Assembly (NCBI GenBank): GCA_963695705.1
Contig: CAVOHB010000009.1
Span: forward strand, 558,001 to 622,000
DNA length: 64,000 nt
Direction: 5' to 3'
Origin: JBKPNJ01 sp963695705
Lineage (GTDB): Bacteria; Actinomycetota; Actinomycetes; Propionibacteriales; Nocardioidaceae
Position numbers and translations under genes: made by a program. The notes under the pieces are model-generated. The model worked only from the letters and a program-made list of their open reading frames with translations, was not told the DNA's origin and did no database searches. Below are positions 16,115 to 26,226 of the stretch, piece after piece (position 1 is the first letter of the stretch; every line of letters begins with the position of its first letter).

Positions 16115-16993
16115 TCACACGCCGGTCACGCGACTGCGTAGGCCGGCGACGACATCGGGGTCGTCCGCGAGATAGTCGTCGAGGCTGATCGGCTCGTGCC
16201 CGGCCACCCGGGCGACGGCGTCGGAGACAGCGTCGAACTCGCCGGCGGCGATCGCGGCGTACGTCGTGACCCAGCCGGCCACCTCGAACTCCGCCGCACC
16301 GTACCTCGAGCGCGACCGGTAGGCCTCCTCCAGAGTCTCCGCGTGATAACGGATCTGGCGGCCCGACGCCGCCGACAGCAGATCAGCCGCCTCGCTGAGA
16401 GTCAACGCCCGCGGACCGGTCAGGTCGAGCGCCTCCGCGTCGTGGCCGGGGTCGGTCAGTACGACGGCGGCCACGTCGGCGACGTCATCCCGGGCGACCG
16501 GCGCGAAGCGTCCATCGCCGGCCGGACCACGGATGACCCCGTCCTCACCCACGAAGCCCGGTATGAAGTCGAGGTAGATGCTGTCCCGCAGGAACACATG
16601 GCCCACGCCCGACGCGCGGATGTGCTCCTCGGTATGGAAGTGGTCGCGCGCAAACGTGAACGTCGCCTCGGGCGCGGCACCGAGGAGCGACGTGTAGACG
16701 ATGCGCGTCACACCAGCTGCGACAGCGGCATCGACCGCGGCAACGTGCAGTTCGACCCGGCGCGGATGTTCGCTCGCCGACACCAGGAAGAGCGTGTCGA
16801 TCCCGTCCAGCGCCGCCCGCATCCCGGTCGGGTCGTCATAGCCCGACGACACGACAGTTCTCGCCCCTGCGAGCACCGGGGCGCGCCGTGGATCACGCAC
16901 CACGAGCCGCTGCGGTAGCCCCCGTACCGCGAGCCGCTCTGCCACTCGGCGCCCCAACTGCCCGGTCGCGCCGGTGATCGCGATCTCGCTCAT
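16115..16993 (-). CDS. NmrA-like NAD(P)-binding protein (SDR a5 type)
   Basis: A 292-residue atypical short-chain dehydrogenase. IAITGATGQLGRRVAERL is the GxxGxxG dinucleotide loop, VVRDPRRAPVL the usual NADPH-recognising Arg region, and TRIVYTSLLGAAPEATFTFARDHFHTEEHIRASG the NmrA/quinone oxidoreductase 2 signature. The catalytic YxxxK is not conserved, as in redox-sensing NmrA proteins. AGGAGG precedes the ATG at 16993. The physiological quinone or regulator partner is unknown. Confidence 0.85.
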   Translation of the reverse strand: MSEIAITGATGQLGRRVAERLAVRGLPQRLVVRDPRRAPVLAGARTVVSSGYDDPTGMRAALDGIDTLFLVSASEHPRRVELHVAAVDAAVAAGVTRIVYTSLLGAAPEATFTFARDHFHTEEHIRASGVGHVFLRDSIYLDFIPGFVGEDGVIRGPAGDGRFAPVARDDVADVAAVVLTDPGHDAEALDLTGPRALTLSEAADLLSAASGRQIRYHAETLEEAYRSRSRYGAAEFEVAGWVTTYAAIAAGEFDAVSDAVARVAGHEPISLDDYLADDPDVVAGLRSRVTGV

Positions 16994-17077
16994 GACTGCC
17001 TCCTGTGGCCGCCTGCATGTTCGCATCGTGCGCCCGACACAGCCACGCGCGACGCACCCGTCGACGGCGGGTCGCGC

Positions 17078-17106
17078 GTGACAGGCGAGCCGCGGGTGGA
17101 TAGTAG
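17078..17106 (+). promoter_or_regulatory. Candidate promoter for the 26-residue membrane peptide
   Basis: GTGACA (17078-17083), exactly 17 bp, then TAGTAG (17101-17106). A reasonable sigma-70-type match 32 nt before the small ORF. Confidence 0.4.
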
Positions 17107-17137
17107 GGTTCGAAACGTCAACGAGAAAGGCACCCCC

Positions 17138-17218
17138 ATGCTCAAGACTCTGCTCATCATCCTCGTCATCATCGTCATCGTCGTCGTCGTTCTGGGCTTG
17201 GTTCGCCGCCGCGGGTGA
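17138..17218 (+). CDS. Very small single-span membrane peptide (26 aa)
   Basis: ATG CTC AAG ... TGA gives MLKTLLIILVIIVIVVVVLG followed by LVRRRG: a Lys near the N-terminus, one ~19-residue Ile/Val/Leu span and a basic tail, the layout of a real N-out/C-in single-pass peptide. AAAGG lies 8-9 nt upstream and a promoter-like pair precedes it. Similar tiny hydrophobic proteins are common in actinobacteria; function unknown. Too short for most gene callers. Confidence 0.55.
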   Translation: MLKTLLIILVIIVIVVVVLGLVRRRG

Positions 17219-17333
17219 GTCGCGGGGCCGCGCGCTCGCCAGCCAGGGGAGCCCGTGCGGCCACCAGCGGTCCACGATCGTTGCAGGGTCGGGGAGGGTG
17301 CCGGCGTGCGACCTGATAGGCGGGAGATAGCAG

Positions 17334-17936
17334 GTGGCTGGCGGGGACCCGACGGCTGTGACCGACCGCATCGTCACGTGGCCCAACCTGATCAGCGTCG
17401 TGCGGCTCCTCGGCGTGCCGCTGTTCCTGTGGCTCGTACTCGGCCCCGAGGCCGATGGCTGGGCACTCGTGGTCCTGATGCTCGCCGGAGTCACCGACTA
17501 CCTCGACGGGAAGCTCGCCCGCAAGCTCAACCAGGCGACGAGGCTCGGCCGGATACTGGACCCCGTCGCCGACCGGCTCTACATACTGGCGGTTGTCGTA
17601 GGGCTCGCCATACGAGGAATCATCCCGTGGTGGCTGGCCGTCATCCTGCCGCTGCGCGACGTCTTCCTGTTCTGCCTCGTACCTTTCCTTCGCACCCGTG
17701 GCGTCACCGCGCTGCCCGTGCACTTCCTGGGCAAGACGGCCACCGCTGCGCTCCTCTACGCGTTCCCGCTGCTGCTCATCGGTGACGGTTCTGGCTGGCT
17801 GGCCACGGTGGCATCCGTCGTCGGCTGGGCGTTCACAATCTGGGGTTGCGTCCTCTACTGGTGGGCCGGGGCACTGTACGGCTGGCAGGCGCGTCAGCTG
17901 CTGCGCGACACACGTCCGCTGTCCTCCAAACGCTGA
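17334..17936 (+). CDS. CDP-alcohol phosphatidyltransferase (PgsA-like)
   Basis: A 200-residue membrane enzyme. The full CDP-alcohol phosphotransferase motif D-x2-DG-x2-AR-x8-G-x3-D-x3-D is present as DYLDGKLAR...GRILDPVAD (residues ~56-82). Four to five further hydrophobic segments follow. Such enzymes make phosphatidylglycerophosphate, cardiolipin or phosphatidylinositol phosphate from CDP-diacylglycerol. It occupies the position of M. tuberculosis pgsA2 before the DUF881-sbp-DUF881 genes. GTG start with GGGAG upstream. Confidence 0.88.
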   Translation: MAGGDPTAVTDRIVTWPNLISVVRLLGVPLFLWLVLGPEADGWALVVLMLAGVTDYLDGKLARKLNQATRLGRILDPVADRLYILAVVVGLAIRGIIPWWLAVILPLRDVFLFCLVPFLRTRGVTALPVHFLGKTATAALLYAFPLLLIGDGSGWLATVASVVGWAFTIWGCVLYWWAGALYGWQARQLLRDTRPLSSKR

Positions 17937-17971
17937 TCCGCGGCTGCCGGAGCGCGTGCGACGATAGGCGA

Positions 17972-18850
17972 ATGCCGCAGGATCATCAGGTGAAACACGC
18001 TCACCCGGACCCCGCGACCCTCTCTCCGCGCGATCCGGCACAGTCGCTGCTCACCCACCTGATGACCGACACCATGGACGAGGACTACGCATACGTCGCT
18101 CAGCGGCGGGCCGACTCGACGGAAAGGCAGACCGACGCTGCAGTCACCCGCCGACTGCCCGTAGGCCTGATGCTCGTGCTGATCCTGTTCGGCTGCCTGG
18201 TGGTAACCGCGGCTGTGCAGACCGCTCGGAACGGCCCCGAGGCACAACGCGAGCGCGACCAGCTGGTGAGTGAGATCCACGCGCGCAGTGCCTCGGTCGA
18301 TCGTCTGCGCACCGAGACGTCAGCGCTGCAGCAGGCACTCGCGCGGTTGCGGAGCGCGGTCATCGAGACCTCCGACGAGCGGCAGGCGCTCACCAGCCGG
18401 ATCGAACGACTCGGCATCAGTGCGGGCACGGTGCCGGTGACCGGTCCGGGAGTCGAGGTAGTGGTCGACGACGCCTCCAACGCTTCGAGCGACGGCGGCA
18501 AGGTCCTCGACGTGGATCTGCAGACTCTGGTCAACGGGCTATGGGAATCCGGTGCCGAGGCCGTCGCGATCAACGGACACCGCCTGAGCAGTCTCACTGC
18601 CATTCGCGGTGCAGGCGAGGCGATCACGGTCAACTTCCGTGCCCTGGCGCCGCCGTACGTCATCGATGCGATCGGGAACTCCGACACGCTGCCAGCCCGG
18701 TTCCTCGACACCCAGGCCGGCCAAACCTGGCTCGACCTGCAGGCCAACTTCGGCATGCGTTTCGCCATGTCACCGAAGGACGACCTGACCTTGCCAGCGG
18801 ATCCCGCAGTAGCGCTGTCGTTCGCCGGCGCGGCGAAGGGTCCGCGGTGA
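17972..18850 (+). CDS. DUF881 family membrane-anchored protein (first copy)
   Basis: A 292-residue protein: cytoplasmic N-terminus, one membrane segment (LPVGLMLVLILFGCLVVTAA, ~residues 59-78), a coiled coil (ERDQLVSEIHARSASVDRLRTE...SRIERLG), then the DUF881 domain (VPVTGPGVEVVVDDAS...DLQTLVNGLWESGAEAVAINGHRL). DUF881 proteins recur in pairs around sbp in actinobacteria and resemble YlxW/YlxX of Bacillus division clusters; a role at the envelope is inference. The TGA overlaps the next GTG. Confidence 0.88.
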   Translation: MPQDHQVKHAHPDPATLSPRDPAQSLLTHLMTDTMDEDYAYVAQRRADSTERQTDAAVTRRLPVGLMLVLILFGCLVVTAAVQTARNGPEAQRERDQLVSEIHARSASVDRLRTETSALQQALARLRSAVIETSDERQALTSRIERLGISAGTVPVTGPGVEVVVDDASNASSDGGKVLDVDLQTLVNGLWESGAEAVAINGHRLSSLTAIRGAGEAITVNFRALAPPYVIDAIGNSDTLPARFLDTQAGQTWLDLQANFGMRFAMSPKDDLTLPADPAVALSFAGAAKGPR

Positions 18851-19179
18851 TCGCGGCGCTTGGGCTCGTGCTCGGCGTGGTTCTCGGGCTGGTCTTCGAA
18901 CCGTCGGTTCCGGTATCACTGCAGCCCTATCTGCCCATCGCCGTGGTGGCAGCGCTGGATGCGATGTTCGGGGGACTGCGAGCCTTTCTCGACGGAATCT
19001 TCGACGACAAGGTGTTCGTGGTCTCGTTCATCGCGAACGTGTTGATCGCCGCCCTGATCGTCTATCTCGGTGACCAGCTCGGTGTCGGCGGCCAGTTGTC
19101 CACCGGCGTGATCGTGGTCCTCGGTATCCGGATCTTCTCCAACGTGGCGGCAATCCGCCGGCACATCTTCCATGCGTGA
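18847..19179 (+). CDS. sbp: Small basic protein (sbp, DUF1290)
   Basis: A 110-residue membrane protein with three to four hydrophobic spans (IAALGLVLGVVLGLVF, YLPIAVVAALDAMFGGLRAFL, FIANVLIAALIVYLGDQLG, GVIVVLGIRIFSNVAAIRRH) characteristic of DUF1290/'small basic protein'. Both borders overlap the flanking DUF881 genes by a few bases, so the three are translationally coupled. Function in actinobacteria is not established. Confidence 0.88.
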   Translation: MIAALGLVLGVVLGLVFEPSVPVSLQPYLPIAVVAALDAMFGGLRAFLDGIFDDKVFVVSFIANVLIAALIVYLGDQLGVGGQLSTGVIVVLGIRIFSNVAAIRRHIFHA

Positions 19180-19930
19180 TGCCATGACTGACGACCCGCG
19201 AAACTCCGGACGCCAACGGCTGGTCCGCGCGATGCGCCCGGGCGCGTCGCGTGCAAACGTCGTGGTGGCGGTGCTGCTCGCCGTGCTCGGCTTCGCCGCG
19301 GTCGTCCAGGTGCGGGCCAACAACGCCGACACCGACTACACCGGGGCGCGGCGGCAGGATCTGGTCGAGCTGCTCGACTCGCTGGACGCGGCGGCCCAGC
19401 GGGCCCAAGCGGAGATCTCGGACCTTCAGCAGACCCAGCGCGACCTGCAGAGCAGTGCCGACGCCAACCAGGTGGCGCTCGACGAAGCCCGCCGCCAGGT
19501 CGAGACCGTGGGCATCCTGGCCGGGACGCTTCCGGCGGTCGGGCAGGGAGTACGCATCACCATCGACGACCCGAGCGGCGCCGTCGGGTCCTCAACGCTG
19601 GTCAATGCGATCGAGGAGCTGCGAGACGCGGGAGCGGAGGCGATCGAGCTCAACGACCGGGTTCGGGTGGTCGCCGAGACGGCCCTGGTCGATGCCGACA
19701 ACGGCGTAACGGTCGACGGCGTCGAGCTGCGGGCACCCTACGTCATCGAGGCGATCGGCTCGTCGCACACGCTCGGCGACGCGGTCGTCTTCCCCGGTGG
19801 GCTCGGCGACGAGGTGCAGGCCCTCGGCGGAACCGTCAAGGTGCAGGAGCTCTCCACGGTGGAGATCAATGCCTTGCATACGCCGAAGGAGCCTCAGTAC
19901 GCTCAGCCGACGTCCGGCAGCGGCGGCTAG
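19172..19930 (+). CDS. DUF881 family membrane-anchored protein (second copy)
   Basis: A 252-residue protein with one membrane span (ANVVVAVLLAVLGFAAVVQV, residues ~28-47), a coiled coil rich in Gln/Ala, and the DUF881 domain (LPAVGQGVRITIDDPSGAV...STLVNAIEELRDAGAEAIELN). It is paralogous to the protein encoded on the other side of sbp, though lacks the longer cytoplasmic N-terminus of that copy. ATG at 19172 overlaps the sbp stop. Confidence 0.88.
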   Translation: MRDAMTDDPRNSGRQRLVRAMRPGASRANVVVAVLLAVLGFAAVVQVRANNADTDYTGARRQDLVELLDSLDAAAQRAQAEISDLQQTQRDLQSSADANQVALDEARRQVETVGILAGTLPAVGQGVRITIDDPSGAVGSSTLVNAIEELRDAGAEAIELNDRVRVVAETALVDADNGVTVDGVELRAPYVIEAIGSSHTLGDAVVFPGGLGDEVQALGGTVKVQELSTVEINALHTPKEPQYAQPTSGSGG

Positions 19931-19981
19931 ACGCAACCAGCAGCCCGTCCCGGTCAATCCCGTCCACTCAGGAGCGCGCCC

Positions 19982-20371
19982 GTGTACCCCGAGGATCTGA
20001 AGTACACCGCCGAACACGAATGGGTGCGGTCCCCGGGTGACTCGGAGGGAAGCGTCCGCGTGGGCATCACGGACTTCGCCCAGGACGCGCTCGGCAACAT
20101 CGTCTACGTCGACCTGCCGGAGGTCGGAGCCGAGGTCGAAGCCGGCGGACCGATCGGCGAGCTGGAGTCGACGAAGAGCGTGAGCGATCTGTACGCGCCG
20201 GTCGCGGGCACGATCACCGCGCGAAACGCCAATCTGGACCAGTCGCCCAACCTGGTCAACACCGACCCGTACGGTGAGGGGTGGATCGTCGAGATCACGC
20301 CCAACGACCCCTCCGCCCTCGACGGTCTGCTCGATGTCGCGGACTACCGGGCGCAGATCGACGAGAGCTGA
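19982..20371 (+). CDS. gcvH: Glycine cleavage system H protein
   Basis: A 129-residue lipoyl carrier of the glycine cleavage complex, which shuttles the aminomethyl group between the P, T and L proteins. YPEDLKYTAEHEWVR is the canonical start, GELESTKSVSDLYAPVAG contains the lipoylated Lys (about residue 65), and PYGEGWIVEI the usual C-terminal strand. GTG start with AGGAG upstream. gcvP lies in the same block; gcvT is not in the window. Confidence 0.96.
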   Translation: MYPEDLKYTAEHEWVRSPGDSEGSVRVGITDFAQDALGNIVYVDLPEVGAEVEAGGPIGELESTKSVSDLYAPVAGTITARNANLDQSPNLVNTDPYGEGWIVEITPNDPSALDGLLDVADYRAQIDES

Positions 20372-20537
20372 AACGCCCGTACTCCAGCCATGGACCGGGT
20401 CGCTGGTTTGCGCCGACGATGTCGGCGGCCTCGCGGCCGATCGGGCTGGTTTGACCCCGACCATCGCGCACCATATGTTCACCACACGAGGCATCAGCCT
20501 CAACTGACGCTTCAGGGTTCAACCGGGGAGGCTGGCA

Positions 20538-21053
20538 ATGCCGTTCTGCACCCAATGCGGACACGAGAATCCCGAGCAGGCCAAATTCTGTTCGCAGTGC
20601 GGTAGCAAGATGCAGCCGGAGCGGCCGGTGGACACCACGACGACCATCTCGTTCGGCTCCTCCTCCGAAACCGACGCGGATCGCGTCGATGTTCCGGAGC
20701 TGACCCCAGCCGATGCCGCAGCCATCGAGGCGCTGCCGCCGGAAAGCGCGCTGCTCGTCGTCCAGCGCGGTCCGAGCGCCGGCAGCCGGTTCCTGCTCGA
20801 CACCGACGAGGTGACCGCCGGGCGGCATCCCGACAGCGACATCTTCCTCGATGACGTGACCGTCTCACGCCGCCACGCCGTCTTCCGGCGCAGCTCGGAC
20901 GGCTACAAGGTCGCCGATGTCGGGAGCCTGAACGGCACGTACGTCAACCGGGACCGCATCGACGAGGTGTTGCTGTCCGGCGGTGACGAGGTGCAGATCG
21001 GCAAGTACCGCCTCGTCTACTTCGCGGGACAGCAGGGAGGAGCCGCTCGGTGA
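20538..21053 (+). CDS. FHA-domain protein with zinc ribbon (GarA/OdhI-like)
   Basis: A 171-residue protein. CTQCGHENPEQAKFCSQCG is a CxxC-x12-CxxC zinc ribbon, then a Thr-rich stretch (DTTTTISFGSS) at the place of the phosphorylated ETTS motif in GarA/OdhI, then an FHA domain (VTAGRHPDSDIFLDDVTVSRRHAVF...VADVGSLNGTYVN). GarA controls 2-oxoglutarate and glutamate metabolism by phospho-switch. The motif here is not ETTS, so the switch must be tested. GGGGAGG precedes the ATG. Confidence 0.85.
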   Translation: MPFCTQCGHENPEQAKFCSQCGSKMQPERPVDTTTTISFGSSSETDADRVDVPELTPADAAAIEALPPESALLVVQRGPSAGSRFLLDTDEVTAGRHPDSDIFLDDVTVSRRHAVFRRSSDGYKVADVGSLNGTYVNRDRIDEVLLSGGDEVQIGKYRLVYFAGQQGGAAR

Positions 21054-21787
21054 CGGCCGCGCTGCCCGCACGGTCTCGACTGAGCATCGGGGAGGTGCTC
21101 AGCGAGTTGCGCGCTGATTTTCCCGACGTGACGATCTCCAAGATCCGGTTCCTGGAGGCCGAAGGCCTGGTGGAACCAGAGCGCACCTCCTCGGGCTACC
21201 GGAAGTTCTCCCGCGACGACATGCACCGGCTCCGCTACATCCTCACCGCGCAGCGCGAGCACTACCTCCCGCTGAAGGTGATCAAGGAGCACCTGGACGC
21301 GATGGACCGTGGGCTGGAACCGCCCGAGGTTCCCGGCGGTGGGCCGCCGCGGGTGCCGATGATGCTTCTCAGCGCCGCCGGCTATCCCACCGCGGAGGCG
21401 TTCAAGGTCGATGGGACCGAGCTCCGGCTCTCCCGCGCCGAGCTGATCAATGCGGCGGGAATCGACGAGGCGCTGCTGTCGGCGATCGAGGGCTACGGCC
21501 TGGTACGAACCCGGACCGGGTCGCAGCACTATGACGGTGACGCGCTGGTGGTCGCCAAGACCGTCGCGGAGCTGGCGGCGTTCGGACTGGAGCCACGGCA
21601 CCTGCGGGCATTCAAGACCGCCGCGGATCGTCAGGTCGGCCTCTTCGAGCAGGTGGTGACCCCGATGCTCCGTCAACGTGACCCCGCGGCGAAGGCGCGT
21701 GCGGCCGATGTGGTCAGCGAGCTCGCCGCCGCGTCGGTGCGACTGCATGCGACGCTGGTCAAGATCGGTCTCCGCTCCTCGGGGTAG
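21050..21787 (+). CDS. ftsR: MerR-family regulator, FtsR type
   Basis: A 245-residue protein with a MerR winged HTH (LSIGEVLSELRADFPDVTISKIRFLEAEGLVEPERTSSGYRKFSRDD) and a C-terminal helical region. The long 'GYRKFS..D..RL.YIL..QR..YLPLKVI..HL' segment and position behind garA match FtsR of corynebacteria (Rv1828 in M. tuberculosis), an activator of ftsZ. GTG start overlaps the garA-like stop by 4 bp. Confidence 0.85.
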   Translation: MTAALPARSRLSIGEVLSELRADFPDVTISKIRFLEAEGLVEPERTSSGYRKFSRDDMHRLRYILTAQREHYLPLKVIKEHLDAMDRGLEPPEVPGGGPPRVPMMLLSAAGYPTAEAFKVDGTELRLSRAELINAAGIDEALLSAIEGYGLVRTRTGSQHYDGDALVVAKTVAELAAFGLEPRHLRAFKTAADRQVGLFEQVVTPMLRQRDPAAKARAADVVSELAAASVRLHATLVKIGLRSSG

Positions 21788-21859
21788 TCCGGGGCTGGTC
21801 GGGTAGGGGAGGGTCGTCCCCCGGTCGAACGGGGGGTCATCGGGGGTAGGGTGTGAAAC

Positions 21860-22333
21860 GTGCGCGAAGTAGATGTGGTCGGTGTCCGCGTCGAGATGCC
21901 ATCGAACCAGCCCATCGTCCTGCTCCGCGAGGCTGCGGGGGACCGATACCTCCCGATCTGGATCGGCGCGGTGGAAGCCACCGCGATCGCCTTCGCCCAA
22001 CAGGGGGTCGTACCACCTCGACCGCTGACCCACGATCTGGTCAAGGACCTGCTGGCGGCACTGCAGCAGGAGCTCTCCGAGGTCCGCATCACCGAGGTCA
22101 AGGACGGGGTGTTCTACGCACTCCTGGTGTTCGCCTCCGGTGTCGAGGTCAGCGCCCGCCCCTCGGACTCGATCGCCCTGGCGCTGCGGACCGGTACGCG
22201 GATCTACTGCGCCGAGGACGTGCTTGCCGAAGCCGGGCTGGCCGTGCCCGAGGAGCAGGAGGAGGAGGTCGAGAAGTTCCGCGAGTTCCTCGACCAGGTG
22301 ACGCCGGAAGACTTCCTGCCACCCCCGCACTAG
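21860..22333 (+). CDS. Bifunctional nuclease (BFN/DUF151) domain protein
   Basis: A 157-residue protein: MPSNQPIVLLREAAGDRYLPIWIGAVEATAIAFAQQG, RPLTHDLVKDLL and FYALLVFASGVEVSARPSDSIALALRTGTRIY are the DUF151/BFN core. Plant BFN members cut DNA and RNA; bacterial ones are mostly uncharacterised. A TAGGGT -10-like hexamer sits ~10-15 nt before the GTG, so it may be transcribed on a short leader. Confidence 0.88.
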   Translation: MREVDVVGVRVEMPSNQPIVLLREAAGDRYLPIWIGAVEATAIAFAQQGVVPPRPLTHDLVKDLLAALQQELSEVRITEVKDGVFYALLVFASGVEVSARPSDSIALALRTGTRIYCAEDVLAEAGLAVPEEQEEEVEKFREFLDQVTPEDFLPPPH

Positions 22334-22393
22334 CCCTCAACCTAAACCTCTAGTTGAGACTTCAGACACTCCGGGCGATTCGGTGCCGAGTCG

Positions 22394-22422
22394 TTGACGC
22401 GCCCGAGGCGGCAGCCTAACGT
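22394..22422 (+). promoter_or_regulatory. Promoter of the second merR gene
   Basis: TTGACG (22394-22399), 17 bp, TAACGT (22417-22422): a close sigma-A match 88 nt before the GTG of the MerR gene. Upstream, CTCAAC and GTTGAG form a 6-bp inverted repeat with an 11-nt gap, possibly an operator. Confidence 0.55.
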
Positions 22423-22510
22423 GGGCCTGGAAACGTCCGTGGTGTAACTCCACTGCTGAAACTTCGGGTGGAGCCGGCCCGGCCCGCACCACTACGCATC
22501 GGAGGTCGGC

Positions 22511-23125
22511 GTGGCAAGCAACGGCGAGAAGTCGGCAGGAGCCGCCGACGCCGCGCGGCGCCAGGTCGGCGCGGACGCGGCCCAGCAGGCCGCGCACGAC
22601 CAGGGTCTGCTGTTCGCCGATGATGTCTCGCAGATCGCCGACGATGTGGGCTACCGAGGGCCGACCGCCTGCAGTGCTGCCGGCATCACGTACCGCCAGC
22701 TCGACTACTGGGCCCGCACCGGGCTGGTGGAACCAACCGTCCGGTCGGCGACCGGCTCCGGCACCCAGCGGCTGTACTCGTTCCGCGACGTGCTGCTGCT
22801 CAAGATCATCAAGCGGCTGCTCGATGCGGGCGTCTCCCTGCAACAGATCCGCGCTGCCGTGCACCACCTGCGTGAGCGCGGCACCGACGACCTGACCCGC
22901 GTCACGCTGATGAGTGACGGCGCGAGTGTCTACGAGTGCCACTCCAGCGAAGAGGTCATCGACCTGCTGCAGGGCGGACAGGGCGTGTTCGGGATCGCCA
23001 TCGGCGGGGTGTGGCGCGAGATCGAGGGCTCGCTGGCGGAGCTGCCGAGCGAACGCGCTGACCACCCCGGCGACCATCCGAGCGACGAGCTCGCGCTGCG
23101 TCGCCGATCCCGACTCACCGGCTGA
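22511..23125 (+). CDS. MerR-family regulator (Rv1830-like)
   Basis: A 204-residue protein with a MerR-type HTH in which the recognition region reads GITYRQLDYWARTGLVEPTVR...QRLYSFRDVLLLKIIKRLLDAGVSLQQIRAAV. It is preceded by a ~40-residue charged N-terminus. The C-terminus lacks Cys ligand clusters, so metal sensing is unlikely. Syntenic with M. tuberculosis Rv1830. GTG start with GGAGG upstream. Its own promoter lies at 22394. Confidence 0.85.
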   Translation: MASNGEKSAGAADAARRQVGADAAQQAAHDQGLLFADDVSQIADDVGYRGPTACSAAGITYRQLDYWARTGLVEPTVRSATGSGTQRLYSFRDVLLLKIIKRLLDAGVSLQQIRAAVHHLRERGTDDLTRVTLMSDGASVYECHSSEEVIDLLQGGQGVFGIAIGGVWREIEGSLAELPSERADHPGDHPSDELALRRRSRLTG

Positions 23126-23154
23126 TCCTGGTAGGTTCGGTGGTGCTGTCGACG

Positions 23155-23275
23155 CCGTGCGGGAGAGTTCATCCCAGCCCCTGACAGGTGGCTGTAGATG
23201 ACGCCGAAGGGGCAATTCCTCCCCGGAACCTCTCAGGCGACCGGACCGCGTGGTCGAGGCGACTCTGAAGCGGAC
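23155..23275 (+). ncRNA. Glycine riboswitch upstream of gcvP
   Basis: The leader holds the conserved glycine-aptamer blocks in order: GCGGGAGAG (23159), ACGCCGAAGGGGCAA (23201), CCTCTCAGG (23229) and a GGACCG...ACTCTGAAG closing part. Only one full aptamer is seen. Placement directly before gcvP agrees with the family's role in sensing glycine to turn on its cleavage. Confidence 0.9.
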
Positions 23276-23293
23276 CCGTTCCGTGACAGAGGG

Positions 23294-23323
23294 GGAGGCT
23301 CGTCACGACGTCTAGGAGCCTCC
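23294..23323 (+). promoter_or_regulatory. RBS-covering hairpin of the gcvP leader
   Basis: GGAGGCTC (23294-23301) and GAGCCTCC (23316-23323) pair perfectly around a 14-nt loop and end one base before the gcvP ATG at 23325. The right arm covers the ribosome-binding AGGAG, so this is the likely expression platform of the riboswitch, acting on translation. Confidence 0.65.
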
Positions 23324-23324
23324 G

Positions 23325-26199
<2,875 letters not shown>

Positions 26200-26226
26200 C
26201 CCTGCCGGGCGGGACCCCGCGGGACC

